From an uncultured Oscillospiraceae bacterium (GTDB lineage Bacteria; Bacillota; Clostridia; Oscillospirales; Ruminococcaceae): 7,934 nucleotides of DNA. Below are positions 4,906-7,934 of the stretch, piece after piece. Under the pieces are notes generated by a model. That model worked only from the letters and a program-made list of their open reading frames with translations, did not search any database and was not told where the DNA came from. The stretch spans positions 1 to 7,934 of the forward strand of contig CAKSSH010000054.1 of NCBI GenBank assembly GCA_934488695.1. Reading direction: 5' to 3'. Numbering within the stretch: the first letter of the stretch is position 1; every line of letters begins with the position of its first letter. The translations under genes were made by a program, and so were the position numbers.

Positions 4906-6571
4906 CGCTGATGGACTCCTTTAACTTGGTCAGTGCAATTTTGGTTTCAGCGGCTGTTTCACCGAGCAGAGAGGCAATTTCTTGAACAATTCGCATTTGC
5001 TTGTCAACCACACGGTCAGCAATCTCCACTGTCTGCCGGCTGAGATTTTCCTTTTTCTCGCGCTGATTTTCCTCCTCGGTCACGTCTCGCAGGATGCAAA
5101 TGAGCAGGTGATATTCCTTGTCGTAGACAATTGTTTCTTCGACGTATTTTTCATACTCTGCCAGATAGACCCGCTTATTATGAATATTTTTTCGGCTGCT
5201 CAGCACCTGCAAAAAGTCGCCCGGCTCCAGGATACGGACCACCTGGTCACCCAAAATATCCGAGGCCATGCGCAGATTCAAGATCTTAAGAGCGGCCTTG
5301 TTGATTTGCTGAACCTCCAGCTTTTCGTTTAAGACGATAAGACCGTTTAAGGTGTTGCGCACAATGGTGTCGGAAAAGCTCTCGGCCTTATCCTTCAGGT
5401 AGGGCAGACACATGGAAATTTCCGCTTTCCCCTGACAGACGGCAATGGCTTTTTCGCGGCAGGTGTTGTAGCCGCAGGAGCCGCAGTTGAGCTCGTCGGC
5501 AGGCTTGACCTTGCCCATTTGCCGCAGCGTTTCGCGAATTTCATCTTCGGAGGGGGTGCTCAGCTGATGTTCAATGAAAGTAAAGGTCTTTTGCATTTCG
5601 GACGGCTGCGGTGTTTCAACCGGGAAGTCCTGCTGACCGGCAAAGCGCGTCACCGCTGTGAAATCCTTGACCGGAGAGCAATGGAATTTTTCCATGACCG
5701 GACCGCCGATACAGCTTCCGCTGCAGGCGGACATCTCGATGAAGCAATGATGCAGCTGTCCGCCTTCAATGTCGCGCAGCGCAGCAATGCAATTTTCGGT
5801 GCCGTCAATGGCAATATAGGTGTAGTCCGCGCGTTTTTGAGTCATGCTTTTCAGAATACCGCCGGTCGTCGGGAACAGCCGGGTACGGCTGTTTTCTTCC
5901 GCATCCATTTTCGACTCCGGCACAATGTTTTCAGCTTTAAACCAAGCCGTCAACTCATCAAATGTCAGCACGGCATCGACCGGACCCTCATAGTGCTGGG
6001 CTTCGTCCTTTTTAGCAACGCAAGGGCCGATAAAGACGGTCTTTGCGTTGGGAATGCGTTTTTTAATGTCCAGACAATGCGCCTGCATGGGAGACAAAAC
6101 ATCGGCAAGGTACGGCAGCACGGACGGGAAGTACTTCTGAATCAGCAAATTGACCGAATGACAACAGGAGCTTATCAAAACATCGCGGTCTTCTTGCTGC
6201 AGCAGCCGCTCATATTCGTTTTTGACTAAGGCTGCGCCAATGGCAGTCTCTTCGGCATCGTAAAAGCCGAGTTTTTTCAGCGCGCTGCGCATGGCACCGA
6301 TTCCGACACCTGCGTAGTTTGCAACAAAGGACGGAGCCAGGCTGACAACTACAGGATCTCCGCTTTGTAAAAGAACCCGGACCTTTTCGGTTTCGTCTAC
6401 AATCTGCTTGGCATCCTGCGGGCAGACGACAAAGCACTGCCCGCAGAGAATGCACTCGTTACCGATGATATAGGCCTGATTGCCGGAAAAGCGAATGGAT
6501 TTGACCGGGCAGTGCCGAATACACTTATAACAGTTTTTACAATTGGACTTTTTCAGGGTCAGGCAATCCAT
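4898..6571 (-). CDS. Putative sensory [FeFe]-hydrogenase: ferredoxin, H-cluster, FeS and PAS domains
   Basis: Start and length: I chose ATG 6571 over the upstream in-frame ATG at 6592. It follows AAAGGAG at 6580-6586 with 8-nt spacing and sits one base after the previous stop. The product is 557 aa. Domains in order: two CxxCxxCxxxCP ferredoxin motifs (Cys11-21 and Cys40-50); an H-cluster domain with ISSCCHS (Cys136/137), GPCVAKKDE (Cys184) and EMSACSGSCIGG (Cys283 and Cys287); a four-Cys FeS domain of the CxxCx4Cx16C type (363, 366, 371, 388); a PAS domain (about 395-497); and a charged C-terminal helix (about 498-557). All four H-cluster ligands are present. Loop 1 has His for the usual Pro, and loop 3 has Ser for the usual Met. 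With PAS and no known output domain, the inferred role is H2 or redox sensing passed to the adjacent phosphatase. A catalytic role cannot be excluded. Confidence 0.9.
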   Translation of the reverse strand: MDCLTLKKSNCKNCYKCIRHCPVKSIRFSGNQAYIIGNECILCGQCFVVCPQDAKQIVDETEKVRVLLQSGDPVVVSLAPSFVANYAGVGIGAMRSALKKLGFYDAEETAIGAALVKNEYERLLQQEDRDVLISSCCHSVNLLIQKYFPSVLPYLADVLSPMQAHCLDIKKRIPNAKTVFIGPCVAKKDEAQHYEGPVDAVLTFDELTAWFKAENIVPESKMDAEENSRTRLFPTTGGILKSMTQKRADYTYIAIDGTENCIAALRDIEGGQLHHCFIEMSACSGSCIGGPVMEKFHCSPVKDFTAVTRFAGQQDFPVETPQPSEMQKTFTFIEHQLSTPSEDEIRETLRQMGKVKPADELNCGSCGYNTCREKAIAVCQGKAEISMCLPYLKDKAESFSDTIVRNTLNGLIVLNEKLEVQQINKAALKILNLRMASDILGDQVVRILEPGDFLQVLSSRKNIHNKRVYLAEYEKYVEETIVYDKEYHLLICILRDVTEEENQREKKENLSRQTVEIADRVVDKQMRIVQEIASLLGETAAETKIALTKLKESISDE

Positions 6572-6572
6572 C

Positions 6573-6836
6573 CTATTTGCTCCTTTCGGCATTTAATTTT
6601 CCTAAAACTTTATCTCGGAAAAATGCCGGGAAATTTTCCGGCGTTACACCGGTGTAGATATCATCGTCTACCGTAACCGTTACACCGACACGATTGCACT
6701 TTCCGGTGCAAAAGCTGCCGGCCAGGGTGACCTCCTGCTCCAATTGGTGCTCGGAAAGTGCAGCGCGAAACAGCTCCACGATTTTTTCCGACCCTTTCAA
6801 GTGACAGGAGGAGCCAACGCAGATTTGGATAATCAT
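6573..6836 (-). CDS. NuoE-like [2Fe-2S] thioredoxin-fold protein (second of a pair)
   Basis: The 87-aa protein corresponds to the thioredoxin-like [2Fe-2S] domain found in NuoE, HoxE and bifurcating-hydrogenase small subunits. The likely ligands are Cys6 and Cys11 in CVGSSCHLKGS, and Cys43 and Cys47 in the CTGKC loop. This domain normally passes electrons between flavin modules and hydrogenase subunits. It is about half identical to the preceding gene, so the pair arose by tandem duplication. ATG 6836 follows the previous stop without a gap and is preceded by GAAGGTGA. The stop at 6573-6575 lies one base before the next start. It ends in a longer charged tail (LNAERSK) than its twin. Confidence 0.88.
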   Translation of the reverse strand: MIIQICVGSSCHLKGSEKIVELFRAALSEHQLEQEVTLAGSFCTGKCNRVGVTVTVDDDIYTGVTPENFPAFFRDKVLGKLNAERSK

Positions 6837-7079
6837 TTACTTCACCTTCGGAACGACGTTTTGGAGAAAGAAGTCTTTAACCGTGTCGGGAGAGACCGAG
6901 TAAAACTGGTCATCCACCGTGACACAAACGCCCTGCTGGCACTTGCCCATACAGAAGGTGCCGGCAAGCTCAACCTTGTCGCCGAGCGCGTTTTCATGAA
7001 TCAGATATTGCAGCTGCTCCACGACCTGGCGGGAGCCTTTGATATGACAGGATGAACCGATACAAACTGTGATTTTCAT
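6837..7079 (-). CDS. NuoE-like [2Fe-2S] thioredoxin-fold protein (first of a pair)
   Basis: The 80-aa protein has the same fold and cluster motif as the next gene: Cys6 and Cys11 in CIGSSCHIKGS, Cys43 and Cys47 in CMGKC. It also has an extra Cys52 that its twin lacks. CGGAGGC at 7086-7092, 6 nt before ATG 7079, is a clear ribosome site. Its stop abuts the next start, so the two proteins are probably made in similar amounts and may form a heterodimer. The likely role is electron transfer to the H-cluster proteins encoded downstream. No flavin- or NAD-binding (NuoF-like) subunit is in the window. Confidence 0.88.
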   Translation of the reverse strand: MKITVCIGSSCHIKGSRQVVEQLQYLIHENALGDKVELAGTFCMGKCQQGVCVTVDDQFYSVSPDTVKDFFLQNVVPKVK

Positions 7080-7093
7080 CTATATGCCTCCGT

Positions 7094-7846
7094 TTATTCG
7101 TAATCGACAACGTTGATCCAGGAATGGAGAAATTCGCGTTCGGCTTCGTTTCCGCGCACCGATTGAGAGGCGGCAACGATGGGCAGCCATTTCTGAACGT
7201 ATTGAATGGCAGTGTTGCTCTTGTCGCAGAAAAGCTTCAGATACTTTTTAGCGCCGTCAATGTCACCGGCAAGCCAGAACAACAGATAGGTGCGAGCGGC
7301 GTCAGCCGAGGCATTGCCCTGAGTAGCGTGCGACCAGTCAATGATATAAAGGGAACCGTCTTCGGCAACGATGATGTTGGAGGGGTTAAAGTCGCCGTGG
7401 CAAACCTTGTTGTGCTTGGGCATGGCCTCCAGACGGGTGTGCAAATCATAACGAACGGTGGCCGAAAGGTCTGTCGCACTGATTTTACGGTTCATTTTGT
7501 CCTTGAGCTTGTTGAGCAGGGGACAGGTCTTGCCGTGCATTTGAATCTGAAGGTCTACAAACTGCTCTAAATAGGCATCTTTCTTTTCGGGGTGCTCCTG
7601 CATCAGCTGAGCCATGGTTTTTCCTTTGATGTATTCGGAAACAATCGTCCATTTCCCGTTAATCATGGTAACCTCGAGGATTTTCGGGATGTTCAGGCCG
7701 GTCTCTTCGATACGTGCCTGATTCAAAGCTTCGTTGAGAACGTTGGCCTTGGAATAATCTTCGTTAAATACTTTCAGGCAGCGGTCGCCGTCACGATAAA
7801 CGGTTTTGTCATTACGGACTGCAATAATTTTATCCAGATTCATCAT
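7094..7846 (-). CDS. APH/choline-kinase-fold phosphotransferase
   Basis: The 250-aa protein has the small-molecule kinase signature. Lys25 in CLKVF is the likely ATP-binding Lys, VSEYIKGKTM at 69-78 is hinge-like, HGDFNPSNIIV at 150-160 is the catalytic loop (Asp152, Asn157), and IIDWSHA at 168-174 holds the metal-binding Asp170. These residues are intact, so it should be an active kinase. Relatives act on aminoglycosides, choline, homoserine or sugars; the substrate cannot be told from the sequence. It resembles the Firmicutes/Fibrobacter APH-like family I know as TIGR02172. GGGAGGA at 7851-7857 lies 4 nt before ATG 7846 and 7 nt before an adjacent ATG at 7843, so either Met could be used. 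It sits 14 nt before the first Fe-S gene and is probably cotranscribed with it, though its link to hydrogenase function is unclear. Confidence 0.85.
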   Translation of the reverse strand: MMNLDKIIAVRNDKTVYRDGDRCLKVFNEDYSKANVLNEALNQARIEETGLNIPKILEVTMINGKWTIVSEYIKGKTMAQLMQEHPEKKDAYLEQFVDLQIQMHGKTCPLLNKLKDKMNRKISATDLSATVRYDLHTRLEAMPKHNKVCHGDFNPSNIIVAEDGSLYIIDWSHATQGNASADAARTYLLFWLAGDIDGAKKYLKLFCDKSNTAIQYVQKWLPIVAASQSVRGNEAEREFLHSWINVVDYE

Positions 7847-7872
7847 GTTTTCCTCCCTTGTCGGATACAGAT

Positions 7873-7934
7873 TTATTTTTTGCCTTTAGCGTTTTTTTGC
7901 GCAGCGGGCTTGGCCGCGCCGGTCGCAACGGCAG
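7873..7934 (-). CDS. Ala/Lys-rich C-terminal tail of an unidentified gene (partial)
   Basis: One minus-strand frame is open from the right edge to a TAA at 7873-7875 and reads AVATGAAKPAAQKNAKGKK. A low-complexity Ala/Pro/Lys tail of this kind occurs on ribosomal, nucleoid-associated and RNA-binding proteins, but nineteen residues do not identify the gene. Only 26 nt separate it from the kinase start, filled mostly by the kinase ribosome site and with no visible promoter. The operon therefore may begin further upstream. Confidence 0.55.
   Translation of the reverse strand, partial: AVATGAAKPAAQKNAKGKK

Noticed and set aside
3931..6229. Several plus-strand frames of 116 to 236 codons opposite the phosphatase and PAS-hydrogenase genes
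   Set aside because: They lie antisense to well-supported genes, lack ribosome sites and show no domain features.

Overview
The window looks like a piece of an anaerobic Bacillota (Clostridia-type) chromosome. Evidence for this is the Fe-S-rich [FeFe]-hydrogenase-type operon, the strong AGGAG ribosome binding sites and the gene families present. It contains two blocks that converge on a shared hairpin terminator at 2258-2297.

Block 1 (1-2000, plus strand, AT-rich) is the adaptation end of a type V-A (Cas12a) CRISPR-Cas locus. It holds the last codons of an upstream gene (probably cas4), cas1, cas2, a leader of about 135 nt, and an array of nine identical 36-nt repeats. The array has nine spacers of 25-28 nt and ends in a tenth, degenerate repeat. 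The last 19 nt of each repeat are the classical Cas12a crRNA handle, so a Cas12a effector is expected just upstream of the window. The leader carries an extended -10 promoter. Just downstream of the predicted start is an inverted half-repeat that can pair with exactly the part of the repeat lying 5' of the Cas12a handle. This is the most unusual feature I found. About 260 nt without a recognisable gene follow the array.

Block 2 (2297-7934, minus strand, more GC-rich) is a tightly packed operon. Read in transcription order it contains: the Ala/Lys-rich tail of an unidentified gene; an APH/choline-kinase-fold phosphotransferase; two tandem NuoE-like [2Fe-2S] thioredoxin-fold proteins; an H-cluster protein fused to an FeS domain, a PAS domain and a C-terminal helix; a SpoIIE/PP2C serine phosphatase overlapping it by 8 nt; and a second H-cluster protein with many N-terminal Fe-S cysteines. 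From the kinase onward, gene junctions are overlapping or 14 nt or less. The set resembles the putative sensory or bifurcating 'hfs-type' hydrogenase operons of Clostridia. The inferred role is that the [2Fe-2S] proteins and ferredoxin domains move electrons to or from two H-clusters, while the PAS protein and the PP2C phosphatase turn redox or H2 status into a dephosphorylation signal. No maturase (HydE/F/G), protein kinase or STAS partner is visible here.
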